In this document: in pieces, positions 25,098-33,811 of the stretch
Layout of the letters: each line of letters starts with the position of its first letter
Position numbering within the stretch: position 1 is the stretch's first letter
NCBI RefSeq assembly: GCF_017744695.1
Contig: NZ_JAGIAS010000006.1
Location: forward strand, 310,001 to 374,000
Direction of reading: 5' to 3'
Length of the DNA stretch: 64,000 nt
Source of the DNA: Dyadobacter sp.
GTDB taxonomy: Bacteria > Bacteroidota > Bacteroidia > Cytophagales > Spirosomataceae
The notes under the pieces: model-generated
Database searches by the model: none
The model's input: only the letters and a program-made list of their open reading frames with translations
What the model was told of the DNA's origin: nothing
Program-made: the position numbers and the translations under genes

Positions 25098-26485
25098 TTT
25101 TGTCCTAATGTTTTGATCTTGTCGACGTTGTGATGGATCTTTTCAATGGCCGAGGCAATGGCTTTCATGTCGTCCTTCGTGCCGAGGAGCATATTTTGTG
25201 TAAACCAAACTGCTTCTTCGTTGCAGACTTTGTCGTTTACCGGACATTTGTTCTGCTCGTTGTAGCGGTTAATGTCCAGCATTTCTTTGGAATACATCCT
25301 TTTATAATTCTCCGAATCGAAGGTGTCTTTCAAATACGGCTGGGTATTCAGGGGCGCATACCCGCTGGAACAGGGGACGCCTTCCGCTTTCAGTGCTTTG
25401 AGAAATGCCTCGCGCGGCAGGCCTTTGAATCCTTCCTTCTGATAACGGAAAGGGAACAAATGAAAAGCGCCGCGGGTGACTTTGTCGTATAATTTATAAG
25501 GTACGATGCCCGGAATGTCCTTGATCTGCGATTTGAGGTATTCGGCATTTTCATTGCGGGTGGTAGTCTGCGCGTCGAGGCGTTTCATTTGGGCGAGGCC
25601 AACAGCCGCCTGATATTCGGAAAAGCGAAGTTTAGTGCCCTGCATGACGCTGCCGGTACTCACCGCGCCCACAGCGGTACCATACGGGTTGCCGAAATTG
25701 GTATAGGAAAAGCAAAGATCGATGAAATGGTCGTTGTTGCTCACAATCGCGCCGCCTTCGCCAATGGGCAGGTTTTTGGAGTTCTGAAAACTGAAACAGC
25801 CAGCATCTCCGATACTGCCGACTTTCTTTTTGTCATACTCGGCCAAATGCGCCTGGCAGGCATCTTCGATCACAAGCAGCTTGTGTTTTTTGGCGATGGC
25901 CATCACGCGGTCCATATCCACGGGCAGTCCAAGAATGTGCACGGCCATGATCGCCTTCGTGCGCGGCGTGATTTTGGCTTCGATTTTCGCCGGATCGATC
26001 TGAAAAGTTTCGGCGTCGATGTCCACGAAAACCGGCATGGCGCCATTGGAAAGGATCGAGGAAACCGATGCGATGAATGTATAAGGCGGCACCAGTACCT
26101 CGTCACCGGCTCCTATGCCGAGTTGGTGGATGGCCGTCACGAGTGCATTTGTGCCATTCACTACGGCAAGACATCTTTTTACACCCAAAGCCGCCGCCCA
26201 TTCTTTTTCGAATTGCGTCACCACATTCGCCCGAGACCAGATGCCGCTCCGCACTACTTCCAGCAGCAGTTTTTCGTCCGTTTCGGGGTTCCATTGCGGC
26301 CAGATCGGCCATTTAACCTCCGCCCAGGCCGACGGCCCGCCCAATATCGCCGGCATCTGCGCCGACTTCGAGCCAATTACCGGCAGGGCGGTCACGGAGG
26401 AAGAAGCGAGGGCCACACCCAGCCCCGCCAGTGAATTCTGTTTGAGAAACGTTCTTCGCGACAATCGGGAGCTGAATGCTTTCAT
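25094..26485 (-). CDS. DegT/DnrJ/EryC1/StrS aminotransferase with Tat signal
   Basis: 463 residues. The N-terminus LSRRTFLKQNSLAGLGVALA fits the twin-arginine consensus. The fold-type I PLP enzyme follows: NGTNALVTAIHQLGIGAGDEVLVPPYTFIASVSSI, then VIEDACQAHLAEYDKKKVGSIGDAGCFSFQNSKNLPIGEGGAI with the PLP lysine in SKN. This family aminates keto-sugars or keto-cyclitols (for example in aminocyclitol and amino-sugar pathways). Export of a PLP aminotransferase is unusual and would need an amino donor in the periplasm. Coupled to the ceramidase-like gene. Confidence 0.88.
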   Translation of the reverse strand: MKAFSSRLSRRTFLKQNSLAGLGVALASSSVTALPVIGSKSAQMPAILGGPSAWAEVKWPIWPQWNPETDEKLLLEVVRSGIWSRANVVTQFEKEWAAALGVKRCLAVVNGTNALVTAIHQLGIGAGDEVLVPPYTFIASVSSILSNGAMPVFVDIDAETFQIDPAKIEAKITPRTKAIMAVHILGLPVDMDRVMAIAKKHKLLVIEDACQAHLAEYDKKKVGSIGDAGCFSFQNSKNLPIGEGGAIVSNNDHFIDLCFSYTNFGNPYGTAVGAVSTGSVMQGTKLRFSEYQAAVGLAQMKRLDAQTTTRNENAEYLKSQIKDIPGIVPYKLYDKVTRGAFHLFPFRYQKEGFKGLPREAFLKALKAEGVPCSSGYAPLNTQPYLKDTFDSENYKRMYSKEMLDINRYNEQNKCPVNDKVCNEEAVWFTQNMLLGTKDDMKAIASAIEKIHHNVDKIKTLGQK

Positions 26486-26517
26486 ATGACAATGGATTAA
26501 GGGTTGATTTTGGGAGC

Positions 26518-27522
26518 TTATTTCTTAATGGCTTTGGTCAACACGCTTTCCAGCGTCACGCTCTTGCCGCCCTGGCGTTTGCTTTCGTCGGCCGCTTCCA
26601 TGAAAGCGAAAATTTCAATGGTTTCCTCGGGCGTTACCGGTACTTCGCCGGTTTTGAAATATTTGATAATATCGACTAAAAGTGGTTCATAACCGCCATA
26701 TGGGCCCAAAACTTTGTTGCCGTCCTCAGTGAAAACCGTGCCACCGTAGTCGTGCTTGCCCGTGCGTGTGCCGCGGAACGTACCCGTGCGGCCGTCGCCC
26801 CAAATACCCACCACGATGTCGGTATTGGGCGTGTTCACGCGCGTTACGCTTTTGCAGCCCGTACCCATAACGGTGTAAAGGGTTTCGACGCCGTGGATAC
26901 CGTACCAGAAGAAATCAGGGTGTGTTTTTTCGAGAACGGCTGGACTATACGTATCTGCTCCCAGCACCTTTTTCTTGTCGATGCTCTCAATGCCTTTGAT
27001 ATACCGGAGTGAGGAAGCCGAGAAAACCGGGATTTTGTATTTTTTGGAAGCTTCGTAGATTTTCAGGGTATCCGAAAGTGAAGCGGCGACCGGCTTGTCG
27101 ATAAACATCCTTTTGCCGGCTTTGAAAACCTCCAGTGCCTGTTCCAAATGCAGGCGGCCGTCATTGGTTTCAAGCAGTATTACATCCGTTTTACCCAGTA
27201 ACTCCTTGATTGAACCGACGACCTCTACACCCATTTTCTTCACTTCATCAATATAACCGGGAATGCGTTTCACGCTCGATTCGATGTCTTTGCTGCCATA
27301 AGGATAGGCCGCTACTACCTTATATCCGTCGTAAACGGGGTTCGGTTGTTCGGCATTAAGCGCTTTGGCGAATGCGATGGCATGCGAAGTATCCAGTCCG
27401 ATGATCCCCACTCTCTTGCCCTCTGCCGGCGTGGCCCATGCCGGTAAGTGATCGATCAAACCCAGGCCAACACCGGCTGTTGCCGATTGAAAAATAAACT
27501 TTCGTCTGCTAAGCGAGTGCAT
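26518..27522 (-). CDS. Gfo/Idh/MocA oxidoreductase with Tat-like signal
   Basis: 334 residues. MHSLSRRKFIFQSATAGVGLGLID is a twin-arginine-like signal. The Rossmann domain (GKRVGIIGLDTSHAIAFAKALN) and GKRMFIDKPVAASLSDTLKIYEASKKYKIPVFSASSLRY carry the conserved DKP lysine. It is 32 bp upstream of the aminotransferase gene and first in the operon, following a LacI-type operator. A dehydrogenase next to a sugar aminotransferase suggests oxidation of a hydroxyl to a ketone that the aminotransferase handles, in either direction. Confidence 0.86.
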   Translation of the reverse strand: MHSLSRRKFIFQSATAGVGLGLIDHLPAWATPAEGKRVGIIGLDTSHAIAFAKALNAEQPNPVYDGYKVVAAYPYGSKDIESSVKRIPGYIDEVKKMGVEVVGSIKELLGKTDVILLETNDGRLHLEQALEVFKAGKRMFIDKPVAASLSDTLKIYEASKKYKIPVFSASSLRYIKGIESIDKKKVLGADTYSPAVLEKTHPDFFWYGIHGVETLYTVMGTGCKSVTRVNTPNTDIVVGIWGDGRTGTFRGTRTGKHDYGGTVFTEDGNKVLGPYGGYEPLLVDIIKYFKTGEVPVTPEETIEIFAFMEAADESKRQGGKSVTLESVLTKAIKK

Positions 27523-27570
27523 AAAAACAAATGGAAAAGAGTTCAGGAATAGTCAGCCCGATTTTGATTT

Positions 27571-27592
27571 CGGGTACGTACCCGTAAATATA
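27571..27592 (-). promoter_or_regulatory. LacI-type operator and -7-like box
   Basis: CGGGTACGTACCCG (27571-27584) is a perfect 14-bp palindrome with the central CG typical of LacI-family operators. On the minus strand it directly follows TATATTTA (27585-27592), one base from TAnnTTTG, so a bound repressor would cover the transcription start of the operon beginning at 27522. Confidence 0.65.
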
Positions 27593-27739
27593 CGCACATA
27601 TTTTAATTTACAAGTATACAGGGTTATTGTTTACAAGAAATTTTGTGCGGCTATGAATTTTGACGAATTCATGTTGTGGATTTGTGTCAATACAATATTT
27701 GATGTGCCGAGGTGGATGGTGCAAATCTCTTGATTTGAA

Positions 27740-27825
27740 CCCACTATTTGCAGGCCTCCGGCCGGTCGGTAATGCGGTAGCGTATTTATGCATTTCGGAT
27801 CGGCCGGAGGCCTGCGAATAGTGGG
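27740..27825. repeat. Long inverted repeat (GGCCTGC-AATAGT family), copy 1
   Basis: Arms 27740-27764 and 27801-27825 (25 bp) pair with one mismatch, around core AGGCCTCCGGCCG. The motif GGCCTGCGAATAGTGGGCAC recurs near 35492 as GGCCTGCAAATAGTAAGCAC. It lies in the 336-bp gap between the operon and the LacI gene; I see no gene in that gap. Confidence 0.8.
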
Positions 27826-27858
27826 CACGAAGGTCACCTTCGCGCCATAGCGCCATTG

Positions 27859-28917
27859 CTAATTCTGGTAAAACGCCTGGTTCTCCTTCGTCACAATGTC
27901 GATCGGCATGAAATGCGTTTTTTCGACGGGAGCACCCAGGACGAGCGTCTGGTAAAGCGCCATGAGGCCGCGGTACCCTTGCTCCTCCGGTTTATGGCAG
28001 ATCAGGAAGTCGATGAACTCCTTGTTCAGATAGTCGATGTTTTCTTTTAAATAGTCGTAGCCAATCAGCGAAATATCCGGGCGCTTGTTCTTTTCGAGGA
28101 ATGCGGCGACGGAGAAAACCCGGGAATTGGTGACGAAAATAGCTTCAATGTCGTCGTGCTCGTGCAATGCACGCGTGAGGTCACGCGTCACGGAGAGACT
28201 ATCCGTATCCTTGATGTCGATCCGGACGATCTCGATCGGCAGGTTCCGGTCCTTGAAATACCTGCGGAAACCTTCCTCGATTTGCAGGTAATTATAGCTG
28301 TCGGTCTCTTTGGAAATGTTCACGACGGCCACTTTGTGCTTCTCTTTCAGCCGGTAAGTCGAAAGCTTGGCGCCTACATAACCGCTCTGAAACAAATGCG
28401 GACCAATGTAGCAAAGGTTATCCTCGTCAGGGACGTCGGAGTCGATGAATACAAACGGTACTTTTTTCTCCCGGCAGGCCCGGACAAACTTCCGGGACTC
28501 TTCAATGAATGACGGGGCCAACAATACTCCTTTAAAATGACCGTCGAGGATCGCTGCGGCCTGCGCGTTGAACGACGCCGGGTCGTTGAGGTCGAAATAG
28601 AAGGTCGATACCTGAACGCCGTACTTTTTGATCTCCGCGTCGGCGCGGGTAATGCCTTTCATGGGCGCCTCCCAGAAATCGGTTTCCTCCGAAACGCGCG
28701 GGATGAGTACGGCCAGCGAAATGATTTTCTTCGAGGCGAGGCGACTGGCAAGGATATTCGGCTGGTAATCGAGCTCCTTGATGATGTCGTTGATCTTCTT
28801 CTTGGTCTTTTCCGAAACGCCCGATCGGTTATGCAATACGCGGTCGACCGTCGCGATGGAGACGTTGGCACGGCGGGCGATTTCTTTGACGCCGTAGTAG
28901 GTATTTTCTTTTTCCAT
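27859..28917 (-). CDS. LacI-family transcriptional regulator
   Basis: 352 residues. The N-terminal HTH (VKEIARRANVSIATVDRVLHNRSGVSEKTKKKI) and hinge (LDYQPNILASRLASKKI) are of LacI type. They are followed by a periplasmic-binding-protein-like sensor domain of the substrate-binding subfamily (VLIPRVSEETDFWEAPMKGITRADAEI). It probably controls the operon at 27522-21000 through the palindrome at 27571. The inducer is unknown but should be a sugar or cyclitol handled by that operon. Confidence 0.9.
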   Translation of the reverse strand: MEKENTYYGVKEIARRANVSIATVDRVLHNRSGVSEKTKKKINDIIKELDYQPNILASRLASKKIISLAVLIPRVSEETDFWEAPMKGITRADAEIKKYGVQVSTFYFDLNDPASFNAQAAAILDGHFKGVLLAPSFIEESRKFVRACREKKVPFVFIDSDVPDEDNLCYIGPHLFQSGYVGAKLSTYRLKEKHKVAVVNISKETDSYNYLQIEEGFRRYFKDRNLPIEIVRIDIKDTDSLSVTRDLTRALHEHDDIEAIFVTNSRVFSVAAFLEKNKRPDISLIGYDYLKENIDYLNKEFIDFLICHKPEEQGYRGLMALYQTLVLGAPVEKTHFMPIDIVTKENQAFYQN

Positions 28918-29101
28918 CCGGAAAAGGGAGGTTTGGTATCAGTGGTTAGTCGCGCAAGCTCACGTACCTGCGTTGTAAAACCACGAATAAAAGGGTTTTA
29001 GATTTTATTTAATGGTTTTCCCTCAAATTTTTGGCAAATACAATCCCGTAGTCAATATTTGTATATATAATCTATTAATTAAATATAGTAAAAAATCGGT
29101 T

Positions 29102-30310
29102 ATGGCACTGAACTACATGGCATTGGCCGTTCCATTGTTCCTCTTGCTGATCGGTATAGAATACTGGGTTTCAAAGCGCCTGGGGCGGCAATTGTTCAAT
29201 TTTAACAGCTCCATTGCGAACATGAATGTGGGGGTGGCCGAGCGGCTCATCGACATGTTCACCGCCGGGTCGTTCTTCTTTTTTTACGATTACCTGCAAA
29301 AGCATTACGGGCTGTTCGAGATCCGGCCGACGCTCCTGGTGTGGGTCGCATTGCTGCTCGCTACCGACTTCGTATGGTACTGGTATCACCGTGCGGGCCA
29401 TAAAATCAACCTGTTCTGGGGGTTCCATGTGGTGCACCATACCAGCGAAGAATTCAATTATACGGCGGGAACGCGCATTACCATTTTCCAGGCAGTCGTC
29501 AGGACGGCCTTCTGGTCGGTGCTGCCGCTGATCGGCTTTCCTGCGCCCATGATCACGACCATGCTCATCGTGCACGGCCTTTACCCGTTCTTCACGCACA
29601 CGCAGGTGATCGGCAAACTCGGTATTCTCGAATATATATTGGTTACGCCTTCGCACCACCGCGTACATCACGCGAGCAACGATGCCTATCTCGACAAGAA
29701 TTTCGGGGATATGTTCATCATCTGGGACAAGCTTTTCGGCACATTCGCCGAGGAGAAGGAGCAACCGGTTTTCGGGCTTACCAAGCAGCTCGACAGTTAC
29801 AGTTTCCTCTGGCAGCATTTCCATTTCCTGGTCGAGATCTGGTACTCGGCTCAGCAGCAAAAAGGGGTTATCGCCAAGCTGAAAGTCATTTTCGGCCGTC
29901 CCGAGGATTTTGATCCGAACGTCCGCCGAATCGTGGAAAAGCGGTTCTTATCCAAAAACAAAGTGCGCGTGCGCTCGCAGAAGTTCAGGCGCTATGTGCT
30001 GGTTCAGTTCACGGTGACGGTCATCACACTATTTTTCCTGCTCCTTTTCGAACACCAGGAAGAAACATTCCTGCAAATAATGGTCGCGCTGGTGATATTT
30101 GTCACGCTTATCAACTGCGGCGCCATCCTCGAACAGCGTCGTTGGGTATTTTACCTCGAATTTGCGCGGGGCGCATTGATTTTTATCACAGCTTACCATT
30201 ACTTCCCACATCCGACACTGCTATTCCTGATCTGGGCCGTGCTCATCGGTGGGGTACTCTACTTTTCGACCCTGCAAAAGCAATATTTGCAAACGATCTA
30301 CGGTCGATGA
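29102..30310 (+). CDS. Sterol desaturase/fatty acid hydroxylase family protein
   Basis: 402 residues from ATG 29102; a longer frame to 29012 is AT-rich and unlike the family. The membrane di-iron histidine boxes are HRAGH, HVVHH and HHRVHH, with six to eight membrane helices overall and a long hydrophobic C-terminal extension (after about residue 300). Such enzymes hydroxylate or desaturate lipids using oxygen. The substrate is unknown. It is divergent from the LacI gene. A paralogue lies at 44399. Confidence 0.87.
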   Translation: MALNYMALAVPLFLLLIGIEYWVSKRLGRQLFNFNSSIANMNVGVAERLIDMFTAGSFFFFYDYLQKHYGLFEIRPTLLVWVALLLATDFVWYWYHRAGHKINLFWGFHVVHHTSEEFNYTAGTRITIFQAVVRTAFWSVLPLIGFPAPMITTMLIVHGLYPFFTHTQVIGKLGILEYILVTPSHHRVHHASNDAYLDKNFGDMFIIWDKLFGTFAEEKEQPVFGLTKQLDSYSFLWQHFHFLVEIWYSAQQQKGVIAKLKVIFGRPEDFDPNVRRIVEKRFLSKNKVRVRSQKFRRYVLVQFTVTVITLFFLLLFEHQEETFLQIMVALVIFVTLINCGAILEQRRWVFYLEFARGALIFITAYHYFPHPTLLFLIWAVLIGGVLYFSTLQKQYLQTIYGR

Positions 30311-30398
30311 GTATACCGGGTAGTTTTGTATTTTTTACATGAATAATTGTAGTTAATCTTAAAATTGGTCCTGTTTGTAAAGAATAAGTTAACACAGG

Positions 30399-30434
30399 TT
30401 GCTTGTTGAAGATTCTCTATTTTACTTTGCCTAT
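30399..30434 (+). promoter_or_regulatory. susC promoter, shared promoter class
   Basis: TTGCTTG (30399-30405), 16 bp, TTACTTTG (30422-30429) and CCTAT follow the same layout as 37695 and 43857. The transcript would carry a leader of about 265 nt. That leader, to 30699, contains an ACAGCCG (30490) / CGGCTGT (30621) pairing and other short stems but not the conserved 13-nt loop; no gene is seen in it. Confidence 0.6.
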
Positions 30435-30699
30435 ATATTTAATAGGATTTGTCGCTTATTAATTGACCCATTAACAACCACCAACCCGAACAGCCGCATG
30501 AACCTTTTCAACGCATCTCCATTCCCTTGTTGTAGCCGCTAGCCGGCTTTCAATTTTCTCAGAAGTGCTCTTCTTTAACGATTCCATCGTCCGGCATTCA
30601 AGTAATCGGCCGTCAATGGCCGGCTGTCTGCGGTCACGAATCGCCACGTAGCTGAATATCCTGATTACCAGAACCCAGCCCCATTTTTTATTTATTACT

Positions 30700-33600
30700 A
30701 TGTTCCAAAGTCTATCCAGAAGCTCAATTCTGAGCGGAAATCGCCTGCTTATCACGGTATTTCTGCTCTTCGGCCTTAACGCCTTCGCCCAGAACATCTC
30801 CGTGAAGGGCACCGTCACGTCCGCCACCGACAACGGTTCGCTGCCGGGCGTCAATATTGTGGTAAAAAACACGCTGACCGGCACCTCGACCGATGCCGAC
30901 GGGAAGTTCGAGATCAATGCACCGTCGAATGGCACCCTTGTTTTCTCCGGCATCGGGTACGTTACCCAGGAGGTGGCGGTGAATGGCCGTGCCACGATCG
31001 ATATCAAACTGGCGGCGGATACGAAGCAGCTGGAAGAGGTCGTGGTCGTCGGTTATGGCACGCAGAAACGCAACAGCATGACCAACTCCGTGTCCCAAAT
31101 CAGCGGGGAAGCCATTACCAAACGGCCGGTATCGAATATCCAGCAGTCGCTGCAAGGCCTTATGCCGGGTGTGACCGTGCTCGACCAGGGCGGCTCGCCG
31201 GGTAAGTCGAATACCAACATCCGCGTGCGGGGTATTACCACATTCAATATCAACGGCAGCAGCACCAGCGGCTACGATTTGGGCAAAAACGACGCGCTGG
31301 TGATCGTGGATGGTATCGAGCAGCGCCTGAGCGACATTAACCCGGACGATATCGAGTCGGTTTCGGTACTGAAAGATGCTTCGTCGACGGCCATTTATGG
31401 TTCACGCGCGACGAACGGGGTGGTTCTCGTCACCACGAAGCGTGCCAAAGGCGGCAAGGTGCAGGTTGACTACCACGGCTATTATGCCATTCAGAAGTCG
31501 AACAACGTGCCCAAAATGATGGGCATTGAAGCCTACATGCGCGAGCAGGTGGCTGCCTATACGAACGCAGGCCTGGCGGTGCCGGCGCGTTTCACAGAGG
31601 AATCCATTCAGGCATATGTGCATGCAACCGACCGCGAGAAGTACCCGATGCCCAACACCTGGTTTGAAACGATGCTTCGTTCGGCTCCCCAGCAGAATCA
31701 TACCATTTCGGTTGCCGGAGGAACGGATGTTATCCGCACGCGTTTGAGCGCCCGTTTCCAGGATCAGCAGGGTGTTATTGCAGGTTATTCCAATAAAATC
31801 GGCGAATTCCGGCTCAATACTGACTACACGGTTTCGAAACGTTTACGCGTGAGCGGTGACATCAACTACCGCTACGCCCGCGCATTGAACCCGACGGTGA
31901 ACAACACGGGCGCAAATCCTCAGCCGCTGAACAATTTCTTTCACGGAACATTGTGGGCAGTTCCCAAATATGCCGATGGTACCTATGGATTGAGCACGCA
32001 GGGTAACAACCCGTTGATGTTCAATGAAATAGGCGGTCAGTCGCGGCAGGTGACGGATTATCTGGCCGGTTACCTGAAAGCGGAATTCGATATTGCCGAA
32101 GGTCTTACCTTCTCGACCCAGATCGCCGGACGTGGTACATTCACCAATCAGAAGAACTATACCAATGCCTATACCAACACCGACAAGAATACCAACATTA
32201 CCAAAACGGTGGCTATCAACTCGCTCACGGAGGTGCGTAACACGCTGCGCGAGTACACGATTAACAACTTGCTGACTTATGAAAAGAGCTTTGGGGATCA
32301 CGGTTTGAAGGCATTGGTGGGTTATTCGCAGATCGGGAACACGCAGACCTTCCTTTCGGCTTACCGCGAACGGTTTTATAACAACGACATCGGGTCAATC
32401 GGTCAGGGAGCGAACGACGGGACGAAAAGCAACAACGGAAACGATGCGCAGTACGGTTTGCGGTCTTATTTCGGTCGGGTAAATTATGATTACAAAGAGA
32501 AATACCTGTTCGAAGCGAATGGCCGCTATGACGGTTCTTCCAAATTCACGGGTAACAAACAATACAGTTTCTTCCCGTCATTCTCGGCGGGATGGCGTAT
32601 TTCGAAGGAAAGTTTCTGGCAGGGCCTCGAAAAAGCTGTGAATGACCTGAAACTCCGCGGATCGTGGGGGATTACCGGAAACCAGTCGGTGGATTTGTAT
32701 AGCTACTATTCCGCATTGACATCCCTGGGTTACAGCTTCGGGGGCACGCCGGTGCAGGGTTACCGCCCTACGACATTGGCCAATACCAAGCTTGGCTGGG
32801 AGTCGACCACCCAACTTGACCTGGGTTTGGACGCGACATTCCTGAACAAACGGTTGACATTCACGGCCGATTACTACCGCAAGCTCACCGACGACATTCT
32901 CCTGAACCTCGACATTCCGGCCACGATCGGTTTGAAAGCGCCGCCTCAGAATGCGGGATCGGTTGAGAACAAAGGCTGGGAGTTCAGCCTCAATTATCGT
33001 GGTGCCGCGAGTACTTCCGGCTTCCGCTATACACTTGGGGCGAATTTGAGTATCAATGAAAACAAAGTCGTGGACCTGAAAGGCACCGGCCCGTACATTA
33101 CCGGCTCGGATATCGATCCGCGTTACATCATCGCGAAAGGCCTGCCCATTAACACGCTATGGGGTTATCAGACTGATGGATTGTTCCAGACACAGCAGGA
33201 AATCACCGACTATAAGGCTACTTACGCAGCCAATACCAAGCCGGGCGACGTAAAATATGTGGACCGCAACGGCGATAAGAAGATCAATGCCGATGATATG
33301 ACGGCGATCGGTAACTCGTTCCCGAAATACACATTTGGGGTGAACGGTGACTTTTCTTACAAGGGATTCGACCTGAGCATTCTGTTCCAGGGAACGGCGA
33401 AAGTGGATGCGCGCCTGGCGGGCGCATTGGCGGAAATGGGTAATCAGGAAGGTTTCACCCATGAGATTTATACCAATAATTACTGGACGCCCGAGAACAC
33501 CGGCGCCCGCTTCCCGCGTCCGACGAAATTCGACCTGCGCAATGTGGCGACCTCCGACCGCCTGGTGATCGACGGTTCGTACCTACGCCTGAAAAACGTG

Positions 33601-33798
33601 CAGCTGGCCTACAACATTCCGGTTGAAATCGCGAACAAGCTCCGCGTGAGCCGTATTCGTGTTTATACGTCCGCTACCAATCTGCTGACATTCTCGAAAC
33701 TGAATGAATGGAACCTCGACCCGGAAGTTCCCTCGGGCCGTGCCGTGTATTTCCCGCAGACAGCCTTGTACACATTTGGGTTGAACCTCTCATTCTGA
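30700..33798 (+). CDS. susC: SusC/RagA-type TonB-linked outer membrane transporter
   Basis: 1032 residues. A signal peptide ends near FAQ (residue 31), then a carboxypeptidase-like regulatory domain (ISVKGTVTSATDNGSLPGVNIVVKNT) at about 33-108. The TonB-box region EEVVVVGYGTQKR comes next, followed by the plug (LQGLMPGVTVLDQGGSPG) and a long beta-barrel ending YTFGLNLSF. It imports oligosaccharides with its SusD partner 13 bp downstream, powered by TonB. Sulfatases downstream suggest a sulfated glycan. No dedicated ECF sigma/anti-sigma pair or hybrid two-component sensor adjoins the gene. Confidence 0.95.
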   Translation: MFQSLSRSSILSGNRLLITVFLLFGLNAFAQNISVKGTVTSATDNGSLPGVNIVVKNTLTGTSTDADGKFEINAPSNGTLVFSGIGYVTQEVAVNGRATIDIKLAADTKQLEEVVVVGYGTQKRNSMTNSVSQISGEAITKRPVSNIQQSLQGLMPGVTVLDQGGSPGKSNTNIRVRGITTFNINGSSTSGYDLGKNDALVIVDGIEQRLSDINPDDIESVSVLKDASSTAIYGSRATNGVVLVTTKRAKGGKVQVDYHGYYAIQKSNNVPKMMGIEAYMREQVAAYTNAGLAVPARFTEESIQAYVHATDREKYPMPNTWFETMLRSAPQQNHTISVAGGTDVIRTRLSARFQDQQGVIAGYSNKIGEFRLNTDYTVSKRLRVSGDINYRYARALNPTVNNTGANPQPLNNFFHGTLWAVPKYADGTYGLSTQGNNPLMFNEIGGQSRQVTDYLAGYLKAEFDIAEGLTFSTQIAGRGTFTNQKNYTNAYTNTDKNTNITKTVAINSLTEVRNTLREYTINNLLTYEKSFGDHGLKALVGYSQIGNTQTFLSAYRERFYNNDIGSIGQGANDGTKSNNGNDAQYGLRSYFGRVNYDYKEKYLFEANGRYDGSSKFTGNKQYSFFPSFSAGWRISKESFWQGLEKAVNDLKLRGSWGITGNQSVDLYSYYSALTSLGYSFGGTPVQGYRPTTLANTKLGWESTTQLDLGLDATFLNKRLTFTADYYRKLTDDILLNLDIPATIGLKAPPQNAGSVENKGWEFSLNYRGAASTSGFRYTLGANLSINENKVVDLKGTGPYITGSDIDPRYIIAKGLPINTLWGYQTDGLFQTQQEITDYKATYAANTKPGDVKYVDRNGDKKINADDMTAIGNSFPKYTFGVNGDFSYKGFDLSILFQGTAKVDARLAGALAEMGNQEGFTHEIYTNNYWTPENTGARFPRPTKFDLRNVATSDRLVIDGSYLRLKNVQLAYNIPVEIANKLRVSRIRVYTSATNLLTFSKLNEWNLDPEVPSGRAVYFPQTALYTFGLNLSF

Positions 33799-33811
33799 CC
33801 GCATTGATTTT

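Noticed and set aside
25589..26434. 281-codon open frame on the plus strand
   Set aside because: Antisense to the aminotransferase, whose PLP and Tat motifs are unambiguous.
30434..30699. Third copy of the structured leader in front of susC
   Set aside because: An ACAGCCG / CGGCTGT pairing resembles P2, but the 13-nt loop and P1 are missing, so I do not count it.
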